DNA from: M3007 sp031425155
Lineage (GTDB): Bacteria; Bacteroidota; Bacteroidia; Chitinophagales; Saprospiraceae
Direction: 5' to 3'
DNA length: 64,000 nt
Assembly: GCA_031425155.1 (NCBI GenBank)
Contig: JANPIV010000097.1
Location: 24,827-88,826, forward strand
The notes beneath the pieces are model-generated. The model saw nothing but the letters and a program-made list of their open reading frames with translations, had not been told where the DNA came from and made no database searches. The position numbers and the translations under genes were made by a program. Shown piece after piece: positions 8,084 through 18,800 of this stretch (within the stretch, counting starts at the first letter, position 1; each line of letters starts with the position of its first letter).

Positions 8084-8581
8084 TTACTTGATCAACGTAG
8101 CCGAGCAAGTGAAGTTAAATCCACCGGAAACAGTGTAGTTAAGAGTAACGGTAGTTCCTGAGATGCTACCGGTACCAACCACAGTAGCAGCCGTACCATT
8201 GATGTTAAGAGATTGCGATGGGATAGTGATGGAGCTTTCTTCCACTGTAGCCGCAACATTCAGGCCGGAATCAGCAAAGTTGGAAATGTTGATCCGGGTA
8301 ATGTCGGAGCCAGAAGAAATAGCACTGGAAAAAGTGCCGGTACCACCTGGAGTACACGTCTCCGTTGCATTGTAGTTACCATAAAACTTAACGCGGGATT
8401 CCGTATCACACTGACCGGAAACACCTGCTTCGTAGCCTACATCGCATACGCAGGTGCCCTCAAAGCAGGTGCCATTTGTACCGCATTCAACGTCTTTACA
8501 TGGATCAGCGTCGCCGCAACCCGGGGCAAAGGCCAGCATAGCACCAAAAAGGAGAGCCGGGAGAAAGGATTTTTTGCTCAT
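8084..8581 (-). CDS. Lipoprotein with EGF-like Cys-rich segment
   Basis: 165 residues. The leader MSKKSFLPALLFGAMLAFAPGC has a Cys at 22, consistent with a lipidated export signal. An EGF-like Cys-rich stretch follows (DPCKDVECGTNGTCFEGTCVCDVGYEAG, here six cysteines in about 23 residues), then a Ser/Thr/Gly-rich beta domain with a late Cys pair. Small proteins with this EGF plus lipocalin-like layout are common surface lipoproteins in Bacteroidota. The substrate or partner is unknown. Confidence 0.7.
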   Translation of the reverse strand: MSKKSFLPALLFGAMLAFAPGCGDADPCKDVECGTNGTCFEGTCVCDVGYEAGVSGQCDTESRVKFYGNYNATETCTPGGTGTFSSAISSGSDITRINISNFADSGLNVAATVEESSITIPSQSLNINGTAATVVGTGSISGTTVTLNYTVSGGFNFTCSATLIK

Positions 8582-8692
8582 AACAGAAAAATTTTTGTGT
8601 AAGAGATGATTGATGATGAAAAATGAGTTTTTGTTGGCGCAAAAGTAGTCAAAAGGTCGAATGCTTAAAGGATTTTGGCAGACTTGGTTAAA

Positions 8693-11092
8693 TTATCGTG
8701 CCACACATCTGCCTATCGCCTGCCCCTTAGCACTACGTACCCGTATAAATAGTAGGCCAGTTGGCGTTTCTGCCGATAAAAACACCTGTAAAATGTTCGT
8801 ACCAGCCATTTGACTTTCGCGCCACCAGCTTCTTCCCGTTGCGTCAAATATTTCAATTTCTAATTTTTCGCCCACCAATGTTGCCGGCAAACCCAATTCC
8901 AGCCAATCGCCAATGGCCACCGGGTTAGGTACAATGCTGATATTGGCCATATTGGCCTCCGAAGTGGCACTGGGAAAGGAAATAACCAGGCAAGTATCGA
9001 GCGTACAACCATCGTCGTCGGTCGCGGTGACGCAATAATTACCGGGCAACAGGTTGCTGATCTGGGTACTCGTGCTGCCATTACTCCACTGGAAAACATA
9101 CGGTGGCGATCCGCCAGTCAAATCGGCTGAGGCTTGCCCGCTGGGGAAATTAGGGCCACTCGCCATTTGCGCGGTAGTCGTCAACGCAAAGGGCTCCACG
9201 GCCACATTAAACACGGAGACGCAGCCCGTAGCATCGGTGACGGTACCCGTATAGAGGCCGGGCGGTGCAATGAAAGGGTTGGTCAGGATGTTGGGGTCGT
9301 TCCAGCTGATCTGGTAGGGGAGAGTGCCGCCCAGAATATCGTACTGTATTTCAGTAAGTCCGTTGCAGAGGTTTTGCCGGTGTAAGTTGAAAATCGGGGT
9401 GTTGCCAACTTGTACCGCAATCGTATTATTGCTGGCGGCCGTACTGCATCCGTACATATCCGTGACTACCAGCGTCGGTATAACAATGCCGCCTTCCCCC
9501 GTCCAGCCGGCAAAAGCGAACTGGCACGAATCGGTCACCGAAAGCGTCTGGCCATTATAGGTCCATACATAGCTCGGGTTTTGGGCATTGGTGACCGCGT
9601 GCAGCCAGACCAGGGTCGAAGATGGTGTGCAACCAATCGTAAACTGGCCGGTGATACTGGCTGCCGGGGGCCACAAATGCTCTTCCATCATTACGGTTTT
9701 TTGAGCGGAACAAACTTTGTTGGCCGTACCAGCCAGCGTTACGGTCACGGTGTAGGCTCCTCCGGCAGCCGCCAGGATACACGGGGTGTTCACCGCCTCG
9801 AGTCCATCTTTTTTCCAGGAAAAAGCGGCATTGGGTTGAGCAGTGGCGCACAGATTGAGGGCTGGCTGGGTACAAGTGATGATGCCTGAACTGGGCAGTT
9901 CCGTCAGCAGGGAAGCCGGATTTAATACATTCAGGGTCAGATGTACCAGCGTGTCGCAACCGCTGGCGGAAGGCAGGGTAATATCATACAAACCCGGTAA
10001 TACAAATGACTGATTCCCAAAACGGTATATTTCCCCGTTGCAAATATCTGCCTGAATATTAAAGACCTGAAAGCTGCTACCGTCCATGGTCTGGGTGAAA
10101 TGTTGCTGACAACCATTTGCATCAGTCACCGTCACCGTGTAGTTATCGGGGGTAGTGACCGCAATGCCGACAGTACCACTCCCATTACTCCATTGATAAG
10201 TATAGGGCGCAGTACCGCCGCTGGCCTGGGCCGTCACCTGGGCAATATTGTTATTGCAACTAAACGGTACGTAGTTAACGAATTGATTGACAATCGGTTG
10301 GGGTTGTCCCAATAAGATGGTATCCGTTTTACTATAGCCGCCTATTCCAGTTACCGTGAGGATATAACTACCGGCAGGAATATCATACAGCCGGTAAAAA
10401 TTGTCATTTGCTATATAATCCCAATGGTAAAACAGGTCGGTTTGATTGCCATATACGGACACGCCTACGCTACCGGTGCTATCGCCATAGCAAGTGGGTT
10501 CAACGTTTCGGGTATTCACTACCGTAAAAGGCGGCGCAGCGGGACCACCGTAGCGAAAACTAAGATGGTAGTTCAGCCCGTCATTATTCTGGACGATGAA
10601 AGTTTCCGGGATGGAATCATCCCCAATTGTATCCACCAATGCCCGGAAGTAAGTTTCCAGGGTATATTCATGGCCGACTGCGAGACCGGCAGTGAGATTT
10701 ATATTGGTCTGCACACTGCGATAGCGGGTGGTATAAGGGCCTACCAAAGTACTGTAATCCTGCTGCAAATCCACCATTTGCCACACTCCGCCGGGTGCGC
10801 CCGTTGGGAAAATCCGGAAATAAATGGCCACACTGGTCACATTGTTTTGACAGCTTTCCCAGTTGATAGATCGAGCCTGGGCCAGTGAAAGGGTTTGGAT
10901 TTCACCCAAGTATAAACCATTAAAATCAGTAATGTTTGGGCAGGGCGCAATAGCAAAACTGTCCAGCGTCCCATTGATGCGCAAGCCAATGTTGGTAGAG
11001 CAATTACCTACGAACCCATAGCCGCAAGCGTACGTAGTAGCCGGGCATAAGCAACAAATGGCTAACAGTACCGAAAAATAAAAACGCATCAT
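8693..11092 (-). CDS. Secreted SprB-repeat protein with type A T9SS sorting domain
   Basis: A large surface or secreted protein. The ATG pair at 11092/11089 begins a good signal peptide (MRFYFSVLLAICCLCPATTYA) and is preferred over an upstream in-frame start at 11176. Repeats of SprB type recur, each ending in a phrase such as GSYILTVTGIGG, DNYTVTVTDANGCQ, GLYTGTVTDATGC or GNYCVTATDDDGC, with YQWSNGS in the core. The last ~80 residues (ISIVPNPVAIGDWLEL to the end) are a type A C-terminal sorting domain, so export by T9SS is expected. SprB repeats are linked to adhesion and gliding in Flavobacteria; whether this strain glides is unknown. Confidence 0.85.
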   Translation of the reverse strand: MMRFYFSVLLAICCLCPATTYACGYGFVGNCSTNIGLRINGTLDSFAIAPCPNITDFNGLYLGEIQTLSLAQARSINWESCQNNVTSVAIYFRIFPTGAPGGVWQMVDLQQDYSTLVGPYTTRYRSVQTNINLTAGLAVGHEYTLETYFRALVDTIGDDSIPETFIVQNNDGLNYHLSFRYGGPAAPPFTVVNTRNVEPTCYGDSTGSVGVSVYGNQTDLFYHWDYIANDNFYRLYDIPAGSYILTVTGIGGYSKTDTILLGQPQPIVNQFVNYVPFSCNNNIAQVTAQASGGTAPYTYQWSNGSGTVGIAVTTPDNYTVTVTDANGCQQHFTQTMDGSSFQVFNIQADICNGEIYRFGNQSFVLPGLYDITLPSASGCDTLVHLTLNVLNPASLLTELPSSGIITCTQPALNLCATAQPNAAFSWKKDGLEAVNTPCILAAAGGAYTVTVTLAGTANKVCSAQKTVMMEEHLWPPAASITGQFTIGCTPSSTLVWLHAVTNAQNPSYVWTYNGQTLSVTDSCQFAFAGWTGEGGIVIPTLVVTDMYGCSTAASNNTIAVQVGNTPIFNLHRQNLCNGLTEIQYDILGGTLPYQISWNDPNILTNPFIAPPGLYTGTVTDATGCVSVFNVAVEPFALTTTAQMASGPNFPSGQASADLTGGSPPYVFQWSNGSTSTQISNLLPGNYCVTATDDDGCTLDTCLVISFPSATSEANMANISIVPNPVAIGDWLELGLPATLVGEKLEIEIFDATGRSWWRESQMAGTNILQVFLSAETPTGLLFIRVRSAKGQAIGRCVAR

Positions 11093-11272
11093 AAAGGATA
11101 AAATCGGTTTAATGAAAAAACGGCAGATTAAGAGAAGTCCACAACAGAACACAGACGCCTTCAAATATCGGCCCAATTATGCATAACGGTCTTTAAAAAA
11201 CAGTCATTTGTTGAATCCGTCCGGTTTATTTTAAATCCTCTTTACCTTTCGGCAGATTGAACGAATATACCC

Positions 11273-11923
11273 ATGCTCCACCAAACGATTGTTGTACCGC
11301 GTACAGCCCATTATTATATGCTCGGTCAGCCCGGCCCGCACATTCTTCGGCTGTGGATTGTCTGTCACGGCTATGGACAGGTGGCCGACGAATTCCTGGA
11401 AGAATTTCGCCTGTTGGATGATGGTGCTACGCTGATTGTGGCACCCGAGGGACTGAATCATTTTTATCGCAAAGGTTTCGATGGGCCGCCAGGAGCGAAC
11501 TGGATGACCCGCCGCCACCGGGAGACCGAAATAAACGATTATACGCAATACCTGCAACAACTACTCGATCACTGTCTGACCCTGCTGCCTACCTACGTTC
11601 GGATCGTGCTGCTTGGATTTTCGCAAGGTACGGCAACTGTGTGCCGCTGGGTACTGCGCCTGCAACCTCAGTTCAAGGATTTAGTGCTGTGGGCGGGTCT
11701 GCCTCCGGAAGACCTCGACTATGCTTCGCATCGCAACTATTTGAAAGATAAGAATTTGTATTTGCTTTACGGTACCAACGACCCCTTTCTGACACCCGAC
11801 CGGCTGGATATTCTGCAAAAAATAGAAAACGAAAATGGCGTGGATTTTCAAAATACAACCTTTGAAGGTGGCCATGAAATACCGGCTTCCGAACTGCGCG
11901 CCCTGTTGCAGCGGCTGAACTGA
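11273..11923 (+). CDS. Alpha/beta hydrolase, phospholipase/carboxylesterase type
   Basis: 216-residue serine hydrolase. The oxyanion-hole strand LWIVCHGYGQ is followed by the nucleophile elbow GFSQGTAT (Ser117), then the acidic residue in LLYGTNDPFLTP and the catalytic His in FEGGHEIPA. Such enzymes hydrolyse short carboxylic esters or lysophospholipids in the cytoplasm. There is no signal peptide. It stands alone between a minus-strand secreted protein and the YfhO-like gene, so context gives no further clue. Confidence 0.85.
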   Translation: MLHQTIVVPRTAHYYMLGQPGPHILRLWIVCHGYGQVADEFLEEFRLLDDGATLIVAPEGLNHFYRKGFDGPPGANWMTRRHRETEINDYTQYLQQLLDHCLTLLPTYVRIVLLGFSQGTATVCRWVLRLQPQFKDLVLWAGLPPEDLDYASHRNYLKDKNLYLLYGTNDPFLTPDRLDILQKIENENGVDFQNTTFEGGHEIPASELRALLQRLN

Positions 11924-11959
11924 TTTGGCCGAAAAAAACATTTTCCTACCTTCGCGCCG

Positions 11960-12106
11960 GTTTTAGCCCCCTCCTGCCCCCTCCAACTCCCCCGTAAAGG
12001 GGGAGGGTGCATTGAGCGAAAGGGGCGATTGTGCCATTTGTCTCTTGCCATTTGCTTTTCATTGCTTTTTTGCCATTTTGCCCATTTGCTTTTTAATTGC
12101 TCTTCT
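11960..12106. repeat. Intergenic repeats: CCCCCTCC block plus TTTGCC words
   Basis: Left part: CCCCTCCTGCC / AACTCCCCCGTAAAGGGGG, a partial copy of the palindrome at 25688-25805. Right part: degenerate TTGCCATTTGC and TTTTGCC words, the mirror of the family at 4428. Together they fill the gap before the ATG at 12107. Confidence 0.65.
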
Positions 12107-14641
12107 ATGGATTTCAAAAAAATGGTCCCGCATCTGATCGCCATCGGGATATTGCTCGCCGTAGCGACCTTGTTTTTTGCACCTAATGCCTTCAGTGGCA
12201 AGGTGTTGCCGCAGCATGATAATGATCAGGCGCGGGGTATGAGTGCCGAAATACAGCAGTATATCAAGCAGGATGGTCATGGCCCGCTCTGGACCAACGG
12301 GCCTTTTGCCGGTATGCCCTCTTTTCAGATATATACCACTCCGCAGGGTAATCTGACCAAGCCATTTTTTAAATCTCTTTTTCTCTGGACGGACTACACG
12401 ACGCTGTGGGCGCAGGTATTTGTGGCTATGTTCTGCCTGTATCTGCTCCTCGGTGCCCTCAAAACAGATTGGCGCGTGGCGGTATTTGGTGCCCTCGCCT
12501 TTGGGATTACCACCTATAATATTGACATTCTGGAAGCCGGACACTCCACCAAAATGATGGCCCTGGCGATGGCACCCGCTGTGCTGGCCGGGGCCGTGTG
12601 GGCTTTCAATGGCCGCCGGCTGCTCGGCGGAGGCATTATGGCCTTGTTCCTGGCCATGCAGATTTATGCCAATCACGTGCAAATCACTTATTACACCCTG
12701 ATTATTACCGGCGTCTATATACTGGCGCAATTAGTGGACGCAGTGCGCCACAAGGTTGTAGTTTCCTGGGCTAAGTCTTTCGCCGTCATTGCCTTAGCCA
12801 TTGGGCTGGGTTTTGGCAGTAATTTATCCAAACTGTGGCCCACCTACGAGTTTGGTCAGGAAACCATTCGCGGCGGATCGGAACTGAAAAGCCGGGCCGG
12901 ACAGGGCAATGGTCTGGCCAAAGAATACGCTTTTGGCTATAGTTATGGGGTGTTGGAAAGTTTTACCCTGCTGGTGCCACACTATGCTGGCGGCGGAGCC
13001 AACGAATCCTATAGAAATACCCAGTTATACAAGACTTTAACCACCAAATACCGCGAACAAGTGCCAGTGGCCCAGGCTAGCCAACAGGCGGGCGGGCTGC
13101 TTTATTCCGGTGCAGAAGGCGTTGGTACAGCCATTTATTTTGGGGCCATTGTTTGTTTTTTATTTCTGCTGGGGGCTTTTCTGGTGCCTGGCAGTGCCAA
13201 ATGGTGGCTGGTGAGCAGTGCTTTGCTGATGGTTTCCATTTCCTGGGCGGGCCGGTTTTTTCTGAATGATTTGTTTTTCAGTTATTTACCCATGTTCAAT
13301 AAGTTCCGGGCACTGTCTATGGCCCTCGGCATGGGCCAATTGTGCTTTGCGGCACTCGCAGCCCTCGGTTTGCAAAAACTGGCTGACCCGGACATCGCAC
13401 CCGACCGGAAAAAACGGGCCTTTTTTATAGCTGCCGGCACCACGCTGCTGCTGCTTTTGGTGGCCTGGGCTACCAGTGGTCCTTCTGACCGCGCCCTGGA
13501 TGCGCTGGCGAAAACGCCCGATTTGCTGGCCAATTTGCAGGCGGATCATGCTGCTTTGGTACGCGGGGATGTGTTGCGCTCTTTTGCTTTCGTGGCTATT
13601 GCGGCTGCCCTTGTCTGGTTTTACTTACAAGGCACACTGAAAGCAGGCCTGATGGTCGGCGCATTGGCCTTATTTGCGCTGGCCGATCAATGGATGGTGT
13701 GCAGCCGGACGATTTCTGCGGAAAAATATGAAGCCAAACGCAGTGTATTGGCACCGCCCGCAGAGACCGATTATGACAAACAAATCAAACAAGACCCCGA
13801 CCCTGCTTACCGGGTGCTGGATCTGTCCCGGGGTAGTCTGACCGGCAATGCGACGACTTCCTATTTTCATAAAAGCATGAGCGGATATAGTGCCGCCAAA
13901 CTGCAACGCTATCAGGATGTAATTGATAGTTTTCTGAATAAAGATATTAGCAAAAACCTGCACGTTGTCGGGATGCTCAACGGTAAATATATCGTCAGTC
14001 CGCAGGGGCAGGTTGTCACCAACCCGGAAGTATGCGGTAATGCCTGGTTTGTAAAAAGTTTCAGTGTAGTGCCTTCGGCAGATGCGGAACTCTCGGCATT
14101 GCATAGCCTGCAGCCCAAAGAAAGTGCCATCATGCAAGCGGCTTCCGCAGAAACTTTACAGGGCTTGAATATAGAGTTTGATAGTACCAATACTATTAAA
14201 CTGACCAAATATCATCCTGATAAGATGGAATATGAATACTCTGCGAAAACAGAACAGCTGGCCCTTTTTTCAGAAATATACTACCCGCCCGCCAAAGGCT
14301 GGAAAACGTATATCAATGGCCAGCCAGCGACTGATTTCATCAAAGCAGATTATTTGTTGAGGGCCATGCGCCTGCCAGCGGGACAAAATATGAAGCTAGA
14401 AATGCGCTTTGAGCCGCGTTCCTGGTATGTGGGGGAAAATGTGTCTTTTGCTGCTTCGGCACTGGCCTTACTGATGTTTTTTGGCGGCTTGTTCTGGTGG
14501 TTTCGCCGGCATCCATTGGAAGACCCCAACCGGCTGACCGATATGGAGCGCAGGACCGTAGCGACACCTCGCCCGCCAACGCCCCGTACGCCACCGCCAC
14601 CACCGGCCAAAGGCAAAGTGCCGCCCAAAGGAAAGAGGTAA
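12107..14641 (+). CDS. YfhO-like multi-pass membrane protein
   Basis: 844 residues from ATG 12107 (an upstream in-frame start at 12029 lies inside the intergenic repeat and is rejected). The protein has many hydrophobic segments (LIAIGILLAVATLFFA, VFVAMFCLYLLLGAL, VFGALAFGITTY and others), an extracytoplasmic C-terminal part and a last TM near the end, then a Pro/Arg/Lys-rich cytoplasmic tail (RTPPPPPAKGK). The pattern PQHDNDQARGMSAEIQQYIKQDG and GPLWTNGPFAGMPSFQI is characteristic of Bacteroidota YfhO-type proteins, GT-C-like membrane proteins thought to act in glycosylation of lipids or teichoic acids in other bacteria. The exact reaction here is unknown. Confidence 0.75.
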   Translation: MDFKKMVPHLIAIGILLAVATLFFAPNAFSGKVLPQHDNDQARGMSAEIQQYIKQDGHGPLWTNGPFAGMPSFQIYTTPQGNLTKPFFKSLFLWTDYTTLWAQVFVAMFCLYLLLGALKTDWRVAVFGALAFGITTYNIDILEAGHSTKMMALAMAPAVLAGAVWAFNGRRLLGGGIMALFLAMQIYANHVQITYYTLIITGVYILAQLVDAVRHKVVVSWAKSFAVIALAIGLGFGSNLSKLWPTYEFGQETIRGGSELKSRAGQGNGLAKEYAFGYSYGVLESFTLLVPHYAGGGANESYRNTQLYKTLTTKYREQVPVAQASQQAGGLLYSGAEGVGTAIYFGAIVCFLFLLGAFLVPGSAKWWLVSSALLMVSISWAGRFFLNDLFFSYLPMFNKFRALSMALGMGQLCFAALAALGLQKLADPDIAPDRKKRAFFIAAGTTLLLLLVAWATSGPSDRALDALAKTPDLLANLQADHAALVRGDVLRSFAFVAIAAALVWFYLQGTLKAGLMVGALALFALADQWMVCSRTISAEKYEAKRSVLAPPAETDYDKQIKQDPDPAYRVLDLSRGSLTGNATTSYFHKSMSGYSAAKLQRYQDVIDSFLNKDISKNLHVVGMLNGKYIVSPQGQVVTNPEVCGNAWFVKSFSVVPSADAELSALHSLQPKESAIMQAASAETLQGLNIEFDSTNTIKLTKYHPDKMEYEYSAKTEQLALFSEIYYPPAKGWKTYINGQPATDFIKADYLLRAMRLPAGQNMKLEMRFEPRSWYVGENVSFAASALALLMFFGGLFWWFRRHPLEDPNRLTDMERRTVATPRPPTPRTPPPPPAKGKVPPKGKR

Positions 14642-14652
14642 TAAATTGATAT

Positions 14653-15762
14653 TCAACGCACTACGGTCACTGTGCCAGTAGTAATGAAGGTGCTGCCATC
14701 CAGGCGTTCCAGTTCTGTCCAGAAAAAATAGACCCCTGGCAGTACTGCCTTACCCTGTGTGCGACCGTCCCAGCCAACCTCTGGCTGGTCGGGTACCATA
14801 TCGGCTGCATCAAACAGCAGTGCTCCCCAGCGGTCAGCCACCGACAACCGGCGAATGATTTTTACGCCGGCACCGGTACTCAGGAAGAAACGGTTGTTGG
14901 GCGATGCTGCGTCCGGGTTGAACACGTTCGGCGCATACACCCGGTTTTCGGTAGTGATGGCCAGGCGTATTTCGTCGCTCACGGTGCAGCCACTGGAGTC
15001 TGTGGCGACCAGTTGATACACGATGGGCGCAGTCAGTTGCAAGCAGCTGGAAGTGCAGAGCGAATCGCCGCAGGGTGGGGCAGGCGACCAGGTCAGGCTG
15101 GTGGGTACAAAATTCAGGGCTGGCTGTATGCAGATCGTATCGCCGCTTACCACACGCCGGTCGGGCCCTAAACTCAGGCTTAACTCCTTGAAAGTCAACG
15201 CCACTATAACTAAAGAGTCACAGCCGTTCAAGCCCGCGTTGGGCAGCAGTTCCATGCCTGTGGGGTGGTCGCGGTCGTAGCGCAGGCCATTGACCATCCT
15301 GAATTCTCCCGGACAAAGCGTATCGGCCATCGTATAAATGGGGGGCTCCACCACATGCAAAATTATTTGAATAATGCTGTCGCAACCATTGGCGGCACCC
15401 CCTTCGATGGTTTCTTCTCCCAGAAAAAATTGGGCGTGGTAGGCTTTATTATTGACCCAGAGCGTGTCGCCCACACAAAGATTTTGTTCCAGGAGAATAC
15501 GGGAGGGTTCGCGATACACCAGGTCCACATGAATCACGCTATCCGCTCCATTGACGGCAGCACCGGGCAGGGTTATGATGCCGGAAGGGTTGTTTTTGTC
15601 AAAAATCTGGTTGACAATGAATAAACTTTGGTTGGCGCAGAAAGTATCGCGCAGATAATAGTCCACGACTGTGGTATCGGGCGGTGCGGCATAAGCAAAC
15701 TTAAAGCAGCAACATGCCAGCACAACCATTATAGTGCGTAATTGATTTCGGGAAAGGAGCAT
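14653..15762 (-). CDS. Secreted protein with type B (gliding-motility-associated) sorting domain
   Basis: The likely start is the Met at 15762, giving a signal peptide that ends FKFAYA; an upstream start at 15795 is also in frame. The middle has three related segments with phrases like CVGDTLWVNNKAY, LCPGEFRMVNGLRYD and GCDSLVIVALTF. The C-terminal ~90 residues (VYAPNVFNPDAASPNNRFFL, then GVYFFWTELERLDG) match the type B C-terminal domain found at the end of T9SS cargo. Function beyond a secreted surface protein is unknown. It is convergent with the YfhO-like gene, ending 11 bp away. Confidence 0.8.
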   Translation of the reverse strand: MLLSRNQLRTIMVVLACCCFKFAYAAPPDTTVVDYYLRDTFCANQSLFIVNQIFDKNNPSGIITLPGAAVNGADSVIHVDLVYREPSRILLEQNLCVGDTLWVNNKAYHAQFFLGEETIEGGAANGCDSIIQIILHVVEPPIYTMADTLCPGEFRMVNGLRYDRDHPTGMELLPNAGLNGCDSLVIVALTFKELSLSLGPDRRVVSGDTICIQPALNFVPTSLTWSPAPPCGDSLCTSSCLQLTAPIVYQLVATDSSGCTVSDEIRLAITTENRVYAPNVFNPDAASPNNRFFLSTGAGVKIIRRLSVADRWGALLFDAADMVPDQPEVGWDGRTQGKAVLPGVYFFWTELERLDGSTFITTGTVTVVR

Positions 15763-15820
15763 AAGCGATTTTCGTTTTTCAAGCAGAAGATTCAAGGATT
15801 GAAAATGCTCAATTTAATAA

Positions 15821-15861
15821 AAAGCCACAGCATCGAAAGTTAAACTCGACACTGTGGCTTT
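15821..15861 (-). terminator. Intrinsic terminator downstream of the S74 fibre gene
   Basis: On the minus strand AAAGCCACAG pairs with CTGTGGCTTT, with an inner TCGA/TCGA extension, and is followed by TTATT. It lies 20 bp after the end of the 1412-residue fibre gene. Confidence 0.8.
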
Positions 15862-15880
15862 ACAAATACCAGGGAAAATA

Positions 15881-18800
15881 CTAGTCTTTCTTTGGTTCGA
15901 GCAGTTGTTCCAGGCGTTGCAAACGCGCGTCCATGCTTGCTGCTTGCTGCTTCAATGCCTCATTTTCAGCTTTCAAAGTTTCAATCTGCACCTGTTGTTC
16001 CTGAATAGATTTCACGGCCAGCACCCCGAACCCTGCGTAATTGACCGCCAGGTAACCTGCCTGCGTACCATGCGGGGCATTGTGTTTGACCAGTTCCGGG
16101 AACAAGTTTTGCACATCCTGGGCAATGAAACCCATAGAGCGTTGGGCAGTTTCTTCTTGTGTTTTATAACGATAAGTCATTGGCTGGAGTTGGAGTACTT
16201 TGTTCAGTACACCTGTGCTCATGGCAATGATTTCTTTTTTCAGATTCTGGTCGGAGATCGTATTATACGCTCCTGTGTTGTCAAAACTGCCGATCAAGCC
16301 GAGGTTTTTATAAAGCCCCAAACTGCCATCGGATTCCACCGAGAATTCCCAGTTTTGAGCATTAGTAGTATTTTCCAGCATAAGACCGCCACCAGAGCTT
16401 TGAAATATTTTAAGCCGCGCGGTGCCCGTATTCAGACCGCCAATACCCACATTGCCATTGCCTTTGATGGTGAAAGCCCGTTCATCCACGGCTGCGCCTG
16501 CGAAGTCAATTCCGAATTCAGCCCCTGATGCGGTACCGCCTTTACCAGACAGTGTCCAGCTGCTGGCAGCAGAATTTTTTAAAGATAAACGTGCATAGTC
16601 GCCGCCGGTTTGTTCCACGGTGAGTTGGTTTGCCGCACCACCAGAGGCGAAATGCCCCGTTCCGCCTACATCCAGCCGGTACAATGGGGTGGGTACATTA
16701 ATACCCACGAAACCATTGCCGGTGACCAGGGCAGGGCCCGTACCCTCCGAAGTCAAAAAAGCGGCTGGTTCTGCACCGGCTGGATTAGTCACCTGTAATT
16801 TTCCAGTCCCATTGACTGGGTTGCCTATTACTACATTCCCTGTATTGGTAGGACTGGGAAATAAATTACCGCCGGTCAGTTTCCAATAGTTCTCGAATCC
16901 ACTGGCGAGGATGGCCGAGGCAAAATCTACGGTGCTGTTGGTGCCGGAAAGTACGAGCTGCGTACCATTCAGCGTAAGGTTTTGTAACTCATTCGTCTCG
17001 CTCAGATCGCCCGTATTTTGGACGGTCAGATTAGGGCCGACACCAGTGATCGCGATGCCTGCACCGGCGGTATAAGTATTGGCGGTTGGCAAGGTAACTG
17101 TACCGCCATTATTGGAAAGTGTCAGCGAATTGCCGCTTAAATTAAGGGTTTGCAGCTCATTGGTCGCACTTAGGTCACCCGTATTATTGATTTTAAAATT
17201 AGGAGCCGTGCCGGTAATATCAACACCAATGCCAGCGGTGTAAGTATTGCCTCCTGGCAGGGTCACGGTGCCTCCGCCATTGGAAAGGGTGAGATTGTTT
17301 CCAGCCAGATTAATAGTCTGCAATTCGTTGGTATTACTGACATCGCCGGTATTATTAATGACCAGATTGGAACCGCTTCCGGTAATGCTGACCGCCGTGC
17401 CGGCCGTGTAAGTCACGGCGACGGGCAAGGTAACCGTGCCGCCGCCATTGGAAAGCGAGAGATTGCTGCCGGCCAGGCTAATGGTTTGCAGTTCGTTGGT
17501 ATTGCTTACGTCGCCGGTATTATTGATGACCAGATTGGGGGCTGTGCCGCCGATACTGATCCCTGTGCCAGCAGTATAGGTGTTGTTACTTCCTCCGCTG
17601 GGCAGGGTCACGGTGCCACCAGTATTCGACAGCGTCAGTTGATTACCAACCAAAGAAATTTTTTGCAATTCATTGCTTGGATCTGCATCGGCATCCCCGG
17701 TATTATTAATGACCAGATTAGGCGCAACACCCGTAATACTAATACCATCCCCTTCGGTATAAGTATTATTATTGCCGCCGCCGGTACCCACCTGGTCCTC
17801 TGCGGGCACCCAGGCTGTCCCATTCCACTTGAGCACTTGCCCGGCGGCAGCCCCCTGTTTGGCCAGATTGAGCGGGTTGGCGGCGGTGCCGTTTCCAGTC
17901 AGAGCGGCCCCCGTTACGGCAGTCTGCGTACCCCAGTCATCGCCACTGCCGCCAGCTACATTTCCGGGTGCCCACGTGGAGCCGTTCCATAATAATGCCT
18001 GGCCAAGGGTAGCATTTTGTTTGGCCAGATTGAGTGGATTGGCGGAAGTGCCGTCACCGGAAAGGGTAGTGCCGGTTACGGCGATTTGGCTACCCCAGTC
18101 ATCGCCGAGACCAATGCCGGTGACGGTGCCCGGTACCCAGGCAGTGCCGCTCCATCTTAGCACCTGACCGGTGGTTGCATTTTGTTTAGCCAAGTTGAGT
18201 GGATTGGCCGCCGTACCATCGCCAGTGAGGGCAGAGCCGGTGACCGCTGTTTGCGCACCCCAGTCATCGCCACCGCCACCAGCAGACACTGTTGCCGGTG
18301 CCCAGGTCGTACCATTCCAGCGCAGTACCTGGCCGTTGGCAGCACCCATGTCGTCTATTTTGCCAGCCGTGATAGCCCCATTGGCAATAGCCGTGGTGGT
18401 GACGGCGTTCGCTGCAATTTTACTGCTGGTGACGGCTCCGTTTTTAATGGTCAGACTGGTAAATGCCCCGGTAACATCGCCGTTGGCCTGGCTGGCAGTC
18501 GTCAGATCATCGCTGGCATCGGTATCGCCAGTATTAAGCACGATAAAATTGCTGCCGGAGGTAGTAACATCAATACCAGTGCCAGCCAGTATATCAATGC
18601 TGCTGCCCGTACCCCCCAAGTCGGCGGCCGGTGCCCAGGTAGTGCCGTTCCATTTTAACACTTCCCCACTGCTGGCATTCATGTCGTCTATTTTTACGCC
18701 GGTGATAGCTCCATTAGCAATTTTGGCAGTCTCTACGGCATTGTTGGCCAGTTCAGTCGTTCCTATTACGTTGGCTTTTATTTGCAGACTGGAAAAAGGA